This document shows, piece after piece, positions 7,333-15,125 of a stretch of DNA of 20,460 nucleotides. The notes below the pieces were generated by a model. That model did no database searches and was not told the DNA's origin. It worked only from the letters and a program-made list of their open reading frames with translations. The stretch's first letter is position 1; every line of letters starts with the position of its first letter. The stretch comes from Bacteroides sp. CAG:545 (GTDB taxonomy: Bacteria > Bacteroidota > Bacteroidia > Bacteroidales > UBA932): contig HF995993.1 of assembly GCA_000432515.1 (NCBI GenBank), positions 1 to 20,460 of the forward strand. Reading direction: 5' to 3'. The position numbers were made by a program, and so were the translations under genes.

Positions 7333-8639
7333 AAAGTCACCTCCACAAGTTTTCCCGCGAGCGATTCGTCCCAATTCCGTTCCACCCTTATATAGTTGCC
7401 GGTGTAACCGCTCATCTTCCCGTCAGTGCAGCTCTCCTCGAAAAGCACCTTCTCCTTCACACCTTTCTGAGACTCAATGAATTCCTCATTCAGACTGCGG
7501 CACAGCCCCTCAAGCATCTCCACACGTTTGGTCTTGACGCAGTCCTGCACCTGGTCTTTCCGCATTGCCGAGCGGGTCCCGGCCCTTCTCGAGTAAGGGA
7601 AAATATGTATGAACGCAGGTCTGATCCTGTTTTTGAGGAAGTCGTACGTCTCCTGGAACAGTTCGTCAGTCTCACCGGGCAGACCGGCTATGACGTCTAT
7701 TCCGAAGAACACCGAAGGCTTCAAACTGCCGTCAGGATATGTCTCGCCCGGCTCAGGATTCATCTTGCTGCGGATATAGTCTATCTTCTCAGCGAAAAAT
7801 TCTGTGGTATATTTCCTTCCCACATCCTTCAGAACCGTGTCGCTGCCACTCTGGAGCGGAATATGGAAATGCGGCTGGAACTTGGTCCCTGACGCGATCC
7901 AGTCGATGATGTCCTCTGTCAGCAGATTCGGCTCAATCGATGAAATCCTGTATCTCTCAATACCTTCCACCGCGTTCAGCCTCTTCAGCAGCTCCAGGAA
8001 ACTCTCCCCGCTTTTCCTGCCGAAATCACCGGTATTGACCCCGGTCAGCACAATCTCCTTCACACCTGCTGCCGCAATCTTTTCAGCTTCGCTGACAGCC
8101 GTGTCAATGCTTATGCTCCTGCTCCTGCCACGTGCAAACGGAACAGTGCAGTAGGCGCAGAAATTGTCGCATCCGTCCTGCACCTTCAGGAAAGAACGCG
8201 TGCGCTCCTCGCCGCTCGAGTAAGCCGCGAAAGTGGCGCTGTCAGAAGGCATTGTCCTGTACTCATTTTCATCAGGTCCGGCCGAGGCTTTTCCGTCAAT
8301 GAGATCCAACGTCTTCTTTACCAGCGAACTCTTCTCATCAGCGCCGAACACCAGGCTGACGCCTTCCAGGGCCTCCACTTCCTGACGTTTGAGCTGGGCA
8401 TAGCAGCCTGTCACGACAATAGTCGCCTCAGGCGCGGTCCTGTGGATCTTGCGGATGATGTTTCTGGATTTCCGGTCGGCATGCTCCGTAACTGAACACG
8501 TATTTATAATATATAGGTCAGCCTTGCTGTTCCATGGAACGGATTCGTAGCCGGCCCTGATGAAATTTCTTTCGTATGTAGAGGTCTCGGCATAGTTCAG
8601 TTTGCAGCCGAGAGTGATATATGATGCTTTTTTCGTCAT
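7329..8639 (-). CDS. mtaB: tRNA (t6A37) C2-methylthiotransferase
   Basis: 436 residues. A radical-SAM methylthiotransferase that converts t6A37 to ms2t6A37 in ANN-decoding tRNAs. The N-terminal domain supplies Cys12 (TLGCKLN), Cys48 (NTCSVTEHAD) and Cys79 (TGCYAQ) for the auxiliary cluster. The radical-SAM motif DGCDNFCAYCTVP gives Cys157, Cys161 and Cys164. A C-terminal TRAM-like region ends the protein. The NTCSVTEHAD and GCKLNYAE patterns are those of MtaB rather than MiaB or RimO. Its substrate base is made by a pathway that includes TsaD, encoded 5.4 kb away in this window. It lies 31 bp after the RsmI-like gene and overlaps the next gene by 4 bp (ATGA), indicating co-translation. Confidence 0.93.
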   Translation of the reverse strand: MTKKASYITLGCKLNYAETSTYERNFIRAGYESVPWNSKADLYIINTCSVTEHADRKSRNIIRKIHRTAPEATIVVTGCYAQLKRQEVEALEGVSLVFGADEKSSLVKKTLDLIDGKASAGPDENEYRTMPSDSATFAAYSSGEERTRSFLKVQDGCDNFCAYCTVPFARGRSRSISIDTAVSEAEKIAAAGVKEIVLTGVNTGDFGRKSGESFLELLKRLNAVEGIERYRISSIEPNLLTEDIIDWIASGTKFQPHFHIPLQSGSDTVLKDVGRKYTTEFFAEKIDYIRSKMNPEPGETYPDGSLKPSVFFGIDVIAGLPGETDELFQETYDFLKNRIRPAFIHIFPYSRRAGTRSAMRKDQVQDCVKTKRVEMLEGLCRSLNEEFIESQKGVKEKVLFEESCTDGKMSGYTGNYIRVERNWDESLAGKLVEVTL

Positions 8640-8648
8640 AGCAGTATG

Positions 8649-8684
8649 TCAATGTCCTAAAAGGGATGCCTCAATGTCCTAAAA
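8649..8684. repeat. Direct repeat of 14 bp at the 3' end of the RsmI-like gene
   Basis: TCAATGTCCTAAAA occurs at 8649-8662 and again at 8671-8684, a period of 22 bp. The right copy encodes the last residues and stop codon of the RsmI-like gene; the left copy is in the gap before mtaB. It looks like a small tandem duplication at the stop codon. Confidence 0.85.
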
Positions 8685-9405
8685 TGAGGAATACGCATGG
8701 CCTCTTACCTATGACCTCGTTCTTGCCGGCAGCGAATTTCTTCCACTCCGCAATAGTCTTGGTCCGGATAAATGCGTCAGGCATAGTGATATTCGCCGCA
8801 ATACACAACTCGGTATTGTTCTGGCAGATGTTCAGTATGTCGGCAAACAGAGACTCGTTCCTGTATGGCGTCTCTATGAAAATCTGAGTCTGATGCTCAG
8901 AGGCAGAACGCCTCTCAAGCGATTTCAGCGCCTGTCTCCTCTCGTCAGTCTTGGCCGGAATGTAGCCTGAAAATGCGAATGCCTGCCCGTTCAGTCCTGA
9001 GGCCATCAGTGCCAGCATCAGGGAGGACGGCCCCGAGCACGGCACGACCTCTATACCTTCTTTATGGCAGAGACTTACAAGCTGGGCACCGGGATCAGCC
9101 ACTGCAGGAAGACCGGCTTCTGTAATCAGGCCGACGTCCTTTCCGTTTTCAAACAAGGTCAGCAGAGCCCTTACCTCGTCAGGCTTGGTGTGCTCGTTAA
9201 GCTCGTGAAAATCAAGTTCCTGTATATGTCCTTTCAGCCCTGCAGCCGACAGATACCTTCTTGCAGTCCTGGTCGCCTCCACCACGTAAGTGTCCAGTTT
9301 CGGCAGCATTGACAATACTCCTTCCGGTATGACTTCCTTCGGGTCGTTCTCCCCGAGCGGTGACGGTATCAGGAACAGTCTTCCCCTGTCATTTTTTCTT
9401 TCCAT
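8671..9405 (-). CDS. SAM-dependent methyltransferase, RsmI-like (tetrapyrrole methylase fold)
   Basis: 244 residues. The family signature is LFLIPSPLGE at 10-19, LITEAGLPAVADPG at 93-106 and PCSGPSSLMLALMASG at about 126-141, matching the SAM-binding core of RsmI, which 2'-O-methylates C1402 of 16S rRNA. The motifs deviate from canonical RsmI: PLGE instead of PIGN, and ITEAGLP instead of ISDAGTP. It could therefore be a Bacteroidota paralogue with another target. It overlaps the end of the tamB-like gene by 17 bp, so translation is probably coupled, and precedes mtaB by 31 bp. The fold is secure; the substrate is inferred. Confidence 0.8.
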   Translation of the reverse strand: MERKNDRGRLFLIPSPLGENDPKEVIPEGVLSMLPKLDTYVVEATRTARRYLSAAGLKGHIQELDFHELNEHTKPDEVRALLTLFENGKDVGLITEAGLPAVADPGAQLVSLCHKEGIEVVPCSGPSSLMLALMASGLNGQAFAFSGYIPAKTDERRQALKSLERRSASEHQTQIFIETPYRNESLFADILNICQNNTELCIAANITMPDAFIRTKTIAEWKKFAAGKNEVIGKRPCVFLILGH

Positions 9406-12400
9406 TTGTTCTCTTTTTCTTAGGCTCCTGAGCCTCTATTTTTATTCTGACTTTTCTTTCGTTCTGTATCTCCTGCTGTCTGGCAGCCTCCAGTTCCTGC
9501 TTTTTCTTCTTGCTGCGGAACAGGTTGCGCAGAAATTCGCCTATGGAATCGTACTCTTTCTGGTAGGTCAGACCGACTCCGTTCCTCTGCGAATTGTCCA
9601 GATAGTTAGTGTACTGGTCCGCCGAGTGCGAGAACAGGTTCAGCCTGAGCGCGCCCGGTTTGTCGAGTTTCACGTCAATGTCAAGGTCTCCCACGACCTC
9701 GCTTCCGGATGTGTTGGAACTGTACTGCCGGTTGCCGATGGTGCCGTTCACGATTACCCTGTTGTTGAACAGTGCAGTGGACAGAGCAACGTCGAAGATG
9801 TCGCTTCCACTTGCATTCTGCTGATAGTCAAGTCCGAAATCGACCGGAATGTTCAGTTTCTGCAATATGTTGTTCAGCTGCGCGGACATGATTTCCGAGA
9901 CATTGGAATAGAGCATTGTTGAAGACGTGTTCGTGATGCCCGATTGCTCGTCCGGCAGGAAACTGTTGCTGATGAGCAGTGCCAACAGCTGTTTCTGGAC
10001 CTTGTCCTGCGTGTTGAGGGCACTCTCCACCTTGTTCATTGTAGTCGGGTCGAGGTCCGGGATGTTTATTGAGAAGCCCAGTCTCGGGTTGCGGATCTTG
10101 TCGGTTATGGAAATGCCGCATTCGACTGTCCGCCTTGCCGTGGACGTGGTATCAGCGATAAGCGTGCCAACAGAAGCCTTGGTCTTGTATAATGCATTGA
10201 TATTCAGGTCGCTGTCCATAACGTCGCCGTTGAATCTGACGGAGCTGCCGTTCTGTATGGTGAAGTCCCTCTTGGCGATGCCCAATGCGACGAAATGATA
10301 GGTTCCGCTAGTGATGATGTAGTTTCCGTTTATGCTGAACGTCCCCGCTGAAGGCCTGATGTCCAGGTCAATGACTCCGTTTCCGTTGCCGCTCAGGATG
10401 TTGCCCGCGTCCTTGTCTATTTCAATGCTGGCAGTAACGTCCGGTGTGGCATTGATATGAAGCCTGATGCCGAGGCTGTTGGCCTGTTTCTCCTTTTCGC
10501 GCAGCCTTTCCATCATCGCCTCATAAGGGTCAATGAAGATTTCCCTGTACGGTTCCTTGAAAGTCAGCAGGTTGGACTTGCCGCTTGAGGACGATGAACT
10601 TGTCGGAATATGGAATTCGCCACGTCCTGCGGTTCTTGCATCGGCTGACAGCAGAATCGAGTTGAGCGGTCCGGTGACAGACAGGTTTCCGGTAGCGGAA
10701 AGGCCTCCGTAGAAGAACGGGTTGTCCTTCTCGGCCAGGTTCAGGACTTCCATCTCGTTGAAATGTATATTGGTGTCGAAAGTCATGTCTCGGAAATGGT
10801 TCCAGCTGATGCCGCCGCTCACCGTACCTGTCTTGCCGAATCTGTCATTGACCTTTACGTTCTGGAATTTCACGCCGTTGCTGTCCAGTGATACCGGGCC
10901 GTCAGTGATGTAACCGACATTGGTAAAGTCCACTTTCAGCAATGTGTTTTCCAGCCTGAGGTCTTTGCTGCTGATATCCAGTGCACTGTAAGGGCCGCTG
11001 AAGGCGATGTCGCCGGATATCTTGCCGTCGATTTCGCTGAACAGGGAACTCAGGAACGGCATGGCATATCCTGCATTGAGGCCGTCGAGCGAAATGTTTC
11101 CCTCCACCTGCCTGCTTGACGGGTAGAAATTGCCGAATGCATCGAATGTCTTCTTTCCGTCCAGCAGGTTGCGGCATACGTAGTTGAAGCCCTGCCTGCC
11201 CTCGTCCCAGACTCCTGCCACCTTCACTTTCCCGGCTCTCTGGCCGCCGAACATGGTCGAATCGCAGGTGAGATTCAGCCGGATGCCGGCTTTCCGGATG
11301 CTGGACGATGTCACCATGGCGCGCCCGGTCAGCAGTCCCTGAATGTCCATTTCCCCGTTGCCGGTGAAGTAGTTGGTCAATGAGATGTCGAACTTGTCCA
11401 GACTCACCCGGAGCGTGTCCGGTTCTGCTGACGACCAGCCTCCGTCTATATTGATCGCCTGGTTGTCCCCGACAATCCTGAGCGAATCTACCTTTATATG
11501 ATTGTCGTGCAGGTCAATGTCGGATGATGCGATGTTCCACAGCTTGGATTTGAGGTAAATGTATGATGGTCTGAACATTGTCTTCAATGACAATGAATCG
11601 TCCTCGTCCCTGTACAGCATTCCGTCGAGGAAAAGCTCGCCGCGGCTGGCGAGTTCCTCTTCATTGTCATAACTGATGCCGACGCGGAGAGAATCATTGT
11701 CGGCAATGAGTTTTACGCTGGACTTGCGCATCAGTGCCGGTCTGGCCATAATCTCGTCGGCGAGAAGATCTCCGCTAAGTTTTCCGTCAGCGTTATTTAT
11801 CCGTAACTTGATGTTCTTCAGGTATTTGTCCCTTAACGCTATTCGTCTGGAGTTCAGCGAGGCGGACATTTTTCCGTCTCTGTCAATGCCGAGTTTCAGA
11901 GCCGTGCTGTCGGCCACATACACTCCAGGTGCGAAAAATGAAAGCACATCCCGTGTGTCGTGGAGCCTGAGCGATACATCGTATGAGTTGCCGGTCCAGG
12001 TCTCTTCGTTTTTCCGGTACAATGACGGGAGCTCCCGTCTTGTGGTCGCTGTCTGCAGATCCCGGATGAAACTGTTGAAGAAGCGGCTTCCCACGAAGGA
12101 GCCGTCCGCGAATTTGGATTTAAGGCTTACACGGTTCACGTCGTCGCTGGCGTGTGAGGAAATCTCGATGTTTCCCACATTGTGAGCCCCGTGCTCGTCC
12201 TCAAGCACCATATTGTCAATGCGGATGTTTCCCAGGATGTCTTCTCCGCTGACTCTCGTGAAGTTGGCCTGAGTGCGCAGGCTCATGCGTGATGTCTTTC
12301 GCTTGTCGATGTTGAGGGCATGCAGGTCTGCATATCCGAGGTTTGCATAGAACTGATACAGAGCGTTTTGTGTCTTGGATGACAGCGAGAATATACCCTG

Positions 12401-14020
12401 GAACAGGAAGTTCAGGTTCGGGTCGCTGCATACTATACGTCCGTCGAAAGCGCTTTGGCTGAATGTGCCGGCTGCCGCAATGTTGGTGTATTTGTAGCCG
12501 AGCACGTCCAGTCCGTCCACTTTAAGCGAATCTATGGTTACACCGAGCGTGTCTGCGGAGATGACGGCGGAAAGTCCGGTTCTCATGTCGCATTTTCCTA
12601 CCGGAATGCCCTCGCCTAAAATTCTGCTGATGTCCAGGTCTTCTGTGGATATTGCCCCTCCGAGCGTCAGTGGACGGAACTTGTCGATGACATTTCGGAT
12701 GTCTGCATCTGCATTGACCTTGCCGAAGCCGGAATTGAGTGTTCCTCTGACTTTCAGGCGGTTGAGCGGTCCTCTGACTTTTCCGTGGAATGAGACTCTT
12801 TCGCCTTTGCATATTTTGCGTATGTCCAGTTTCACTCCCGGCGCCCATCCTTTTATGAATGCTTCCAGTCCGCGGGACGTGAAACTCAGTTTCTTCACGG
12901 CTGCTTCAGTGAGCATTGTCCTTGTGTCCGGGATGCCGATGAGTGAGCCGCTGAGTTCTCCGGCAATGCCTCGTCCCTTGTGCCCGTCCCAGTCCACGAA
13001 GCCGTCCGCGTCGCAGGTTTCGAATTGTATATCGCTGAGCTTCAAATCATTGACATAACCTGTCACTTTTCCTTTTATCTTGGCGCTCATACGGAACTGG
13101 TCGAGTGCAGGTGCGAAATATTTGAGTGTGCGCAGGCTGACTGTACTGCTGCTGATATCTCCTTCCATCCTTACCTGGCTGATGAATTCAGACCAGGCGT
13201 CGGTGTTCTTGTAGATCAGTTTTATGGACGGGATGTCGATGTTGGACCATCTGTCGATGAGTCGGAGGTTGTCCACTATGGTCTTTCCTCTGCCTACCCG
13301 TGCGTCTCCGGCAAGCAGGAAGCACTGGTACCCGCTTTTTTCGGTGAATGACATGCGGTCGCAGGTGCCGTACATGATGCCGCCTTTCATCCTTAGTCCG
13401 CGTCCTTTCAGGTTGATGTCGTGGACGTCGAGGTCAAACCAGTTCATCGAGCCGTCCGGAAAATCGGATGCGTCTTTGCGGAAGTTCCTCATTCTGAATG
13501 ACATGTTCTCCAGTTCCACGTTGCCGATGCTGAAGATTTCCTTCTCTGAAGGCTCTTTGTCCTTTCCTCCGCCGAGTTTGAAGATTCTCTTTATGTTGGT
13601 GGTCCCTGAGGTGTCCGCCTCGGGTGCGCAGCCCCTGTTTTCAGGTTCTACAGTCAGGAAAAACAGTCCGTCAGTGACTTTTGCGGAGGCAATGCTGATG
13701 CTGCCGCCTTTCAGTATGCTCCTGATGCTGAAGTTGGCTGTGACGTATCTTGCCCTGAACAATGTGTCCACCACGTCGAGTGAGTCCCTGAACGGGTCGG
13801 CATCCAGAACTACGAGGTCGCGGAGTACTATCGCCTTGAACGGGTCGATGTGGACTTTGCCTACGCTGATCTTGCCATTGATGTAATTTTCAATGCTCTG
13901 CAGGGCTTTCTCCGCGAGTCTGGTCTGTACGGCAGGAGTCTGTACGGCAATCAAGGCAGCGAAAAATATCGTTGCCGCAATGACCGTCATATAGTAAAAT
14001 ATCTTGGCCGTAGTCCGCAT
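9389..14020 (-). CDS. TamB-like translocation and assembly module protein (AsmA/DUF490 type)
   Basis: 1543 residues. The N-terminus has one membrane anchor (hydrophobic at about residues 11-26) followed by QTPAVQTRLAEKAL, a typical AsmA/TamB start. The long middle is repetitive beta-rich sequence expected to form the groove-like bridge that carries lipid or assists outer-membrane protein assembly. The last 350 or so residues match the DUF490/TamB C-terminal domain (INGNYIITSGTYHF, LNTQDKVQKQLLALLISNSF). An unusually Lys-rich tail ends the protein (KKKRTNGKKK). Start uncertainty: ATG at 14020 gives almost no leader after the -7 box, and Met11 is an alternative. It is the first gene of a four-gene operon and is divergent from tsaD. 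Bacteroidota homologues are usually of this size. Confidence 0.88.
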   Translation of the reverse strand: MRTTAKIFYYMTVIAATIFFAALIAVQTPAVQTRLAEKALQSIENYINGKISVGKVHIDPFKAIVLRDLVVLDADPFRDSLDVVDTLFRARYVTANFSIRSILKGGSISIASAKVTDGLFFLTVEPENRGCAPEADTSGTTNIKRIFKLGGGKDKEPSEKEIFSIGNVELENMSFRMRNFRKDASDFPDGSMNWFDLDVHDINLKGRGLRMKGGIMYGTCDRMSFTEKSGYQCFLLAGDARVGRGKTIVDNLRLIDRWSNIDIPSIKLIYKNTDAWSEFISQVRMEGDISSSTVSLRTLKYFAPALDQFRMSAKIKGKVTGYVNDLKLSDIQFETCDADGFVDWDGHKGRGIAGELSGSLIGIPDTRTMLTEAAVKKLSFTSRGLEAFIKGWAPGVKLDIRKICKGERVSFHGKVRGPLNRLKVRGTLNSGFGKVNADADIRNVIDKFRPLTLGGAISTEDLDISRILGEGIPVGKCDMRTGLSAVISADTLGVTIDSLKVDGLDVLGYKYTNIAAAGTFSQSAFDGRIVCSDPNLNFLFQGIFSLSSKTQNALYQFYANLGYADLHALNIDKRKTSRMSLRTQANFTRVSGEDILGNIRIDNMVLEDEHGAHNVGNIEISSHASDDVNRVSLKSKFADGSFVGSRFFNSFIRDLQTATTRRELPSLYRKNEETWTGNSYDVSLRLHDTRDVLSFFAPGVYVADSTALKLGIDRDGKMSASLNSRRIALRDKYLKNIKLRINNADGKLSGDLLADEIMARPALMRKSSVKLIADNDSLRVGISYDNEEELASRGELFLDGMLYRDEDDSLSLKTMFRPSYIYLKSKLWNIASSDIDLHDNHIKVDSLRIVGDNQAINIDGGWSSAEPDTLRVSLDKFDISLTNYFTGNGEMDIQGLLTGRAMVTSSSIRKAGIRLNLTCDSTMFGGQRAGKVKVAGVWDEGRQGFNYVCRNLLDGKKTFDAFGNFYPSSRQVEGNISLDGLNAGYAMPFLSSLFSEIDGKISGDIAFSGPYSALDISSKDLRLENTLLKVDFTNVGYITDGPVSLDSNGVKFQNVKVNDRFGKTGTVSGGISWNHFRDMTFDTNIHFNEMEVLNLAEKDNPFFYGGLSATGNLSVTGPLNSILLSADARTAGRGEFHIPTSSSSSSGKSNLLTFKEPYREIFIDPYEAMMERLREKEKQANSLGIRLHINATPDVTASIEIDKDAGNILSGNGNGVIDLDIRPSAGTFSINGNYIITSGTYHFVALGIAKRDFTIQNGSSVRFNGDVMDSDLNINALYKTKASVGTLIADTTSTARRTVECGISITDKIRNPRLGFSINIPDLDPTTMNKVESALNTQDKVQKQLLALLISNSFLPDEQSGITNTSSTMLYSNVSEIMSAQLNNILQKLNIPVDFGLDYQQNASGSDIFDVALSTALFNNRVIVNGTIGNRQYSSNTSGSEVVGDLDIDVKLDKPGALRLNLFSHSADQYTNYLDNSQRNGVGLTYQKEYDSIGEFLRNLFRSKKKKQELEAARQQEIQNERKVRIKIEAQEPKKKRTNGKKK

Positions 14021-14026
14021 AACTTA

Positions 14027-14054
14027 CAAATTTAACAATCTTTTCTTAAATTTG
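14027..14054. promoter_or_regulatory. Divergent promoters of the tamB-like and tsaD units, forming a 9-bp palindrome
   Basis: CAAATTTAA at 14027-14035 and TTAAATTTG at 14046-14054 are perfect inverted copies 10 bp apart. Each contains TAAATTTG, a match to the -7 consensus, pointing outward: minus for the tamB-like gene and plus for tsaD. The tsaD leader would be about 25 nt. The tamB-like ATG follows its box by only 6 bp, so its mRNA would be nearly leaderless if that start is right. No clear -33 elements are visible. Confidence 0.55.
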
Positions 14055-14084
14055 CAGGTTGAATTGAAAGACGATTGAAATACG

Positions 14085-15113
14085 ATGGAACGATCAGATA
14101 TAATTCTCGGAATTGAGTCATCCTGTGATGATACATCCGCTGCAGTTATCAAGGACGGATATCTTCTGTCCAATGTCATTGCAAGTCAGCAGGTTCACAA
14201 AGATTATGGCGGAGTGGTGCCTGAGCTTGCCTCCAGAGCTCACGAACAGAACATTGTCCCTGTAGTAAGCCAGGCATTGGCAAAGGCCGGCGTGAAGCCG
14301 GAGGAACTTACTGCGATAGCGTTCACCAGAGGCCCGGGCCTTCTCGGCTCGTTGCTGGTGGGCACTTCTTTCGCGAAGGCGTTGAGCGTGTCGCTGGATA
14401 TTCCGATGATTATGGTTAACCACCTTCAGGGACATATCCTTGCCGATTTCGTGAAGCAATATGACAAGGAAAACCATCATCCTGAGTTCCCGTATCTGTG
14501 CCTTCTGGTGTCTGGAGGCAATTCCCAGATCGTGAAAGTGAACAGTCCGCTCGACTATGAAATTCTCGGCCAGACCATCGACGATGCGGTGGGCGAGGCT
14601 TTCGACAAATGTTCCAAGATGATGGGACTCGGCTATCCGGGCGGCCCTGTAATTGACAAATTGGCTAAACTCGGCGATCCCGACAGGTTCAAGTTCGCCA
14701 AGCCTCATATCCCTGGCCTGGACTACAGTTTCAGCGGAATCAAGACGTCGTTGCTCTATTTCGTGAGGGACGAGATGGCCAAGGATCCTGATTTTATGGA
14801 GAAGAACAAGGAGGACATCTGCGCAAGTTTCCAGAAAGCCCTCATTGACATACTCATGGACAAACTTGTGAAAGCTGCGAAATTGACCGGAATAAAGGAG
14901 GTTACCATCGGCGGCGGCGTGTCTGCGAACAGCGGCCTGCGCGACAGGATAGTTTCCGAGGGCCAGAAACGTGGCTGGAATACGTATCTTCCTGAGTTCA
15001 AGTTCACTACGGACAATGCCGCTATGATTGCGATAGCCGGCTACTACCATTATCTTGCCGGTGAGCGCACTCCGCTCGACGTGGCTCCGGTTTCCAGAAT
15101 GGCAGATTTCTGA
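14085..15113 (+). CDS. tsaD: tRNA N6-threonylcarbamoyladenosine transferase subunit TsaD
   Basis: 342 residues, full family length. It transfers the threonylcarbamoyl group to A37 of ANN-decoding tRNAs, working with TsaB and TsaE (not in this window). The N-terminus IILGIESSCDDTSAAV starts the ASKHA fold. GGVVPELASRAH is family-specific. The metal ligands are His113 and His117 in VNHLQGHILA and an Asp in FTTDNAAMIA near residue 311. GGGVSANSGLR is the adenosine-binding signature. It is the first gene of a short unit, with 12 bp to the next gene. It functionally precedes MtaB, which modifies the same nucleoside. Confidence 0.97.
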   Translation: MERSDIILGIESSCDDTSAAVIKDGYLLSNVIASQQVHKDYGGVVPELASRAHEQNIVPVVSQALAKAGVKPEELTAIAFTRGPGLLGSLLVGTSFAKALSVSLDIPMIMVNHLQGHILADFVKQYDKENHHPEFPYLCLLVSGGNSQIVKVNSPLDYEILGQTIDDAVGEAFDKCSKMMGLGYPGGPVIDKLAKLGDPDRFKFAKPHIPGLDYSFSGIKTSLLYFVRDEMAKDPDFMEKNKEDICASFQKALIDILMDKLVKAAKLTGIKEVTIGGGVSANSGLRDRIVSEGQKRGWNTYLPEFKFTTDNAAMIAIAGYYHYLAGERTPLDVAPVSRMADF

Positions 15114-15125
15114 TTTACGAATAAG

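Noticed and set aside
7333..7374. Longer start for the PhnP-like protein at 7374
   Set aside because: The extra 14 residues precede the family's usual start and lie inside mtaB; ATG 7332 makes an ATGA overlap.
9064..14035. Several plus-strand frames of 80-220 codons inside the tamB-like and RsmI-like genes
   Set aside because: Low-complexity or Ser/Leu-rich translations without starts or domains; all are antisense shadows of certain genes.
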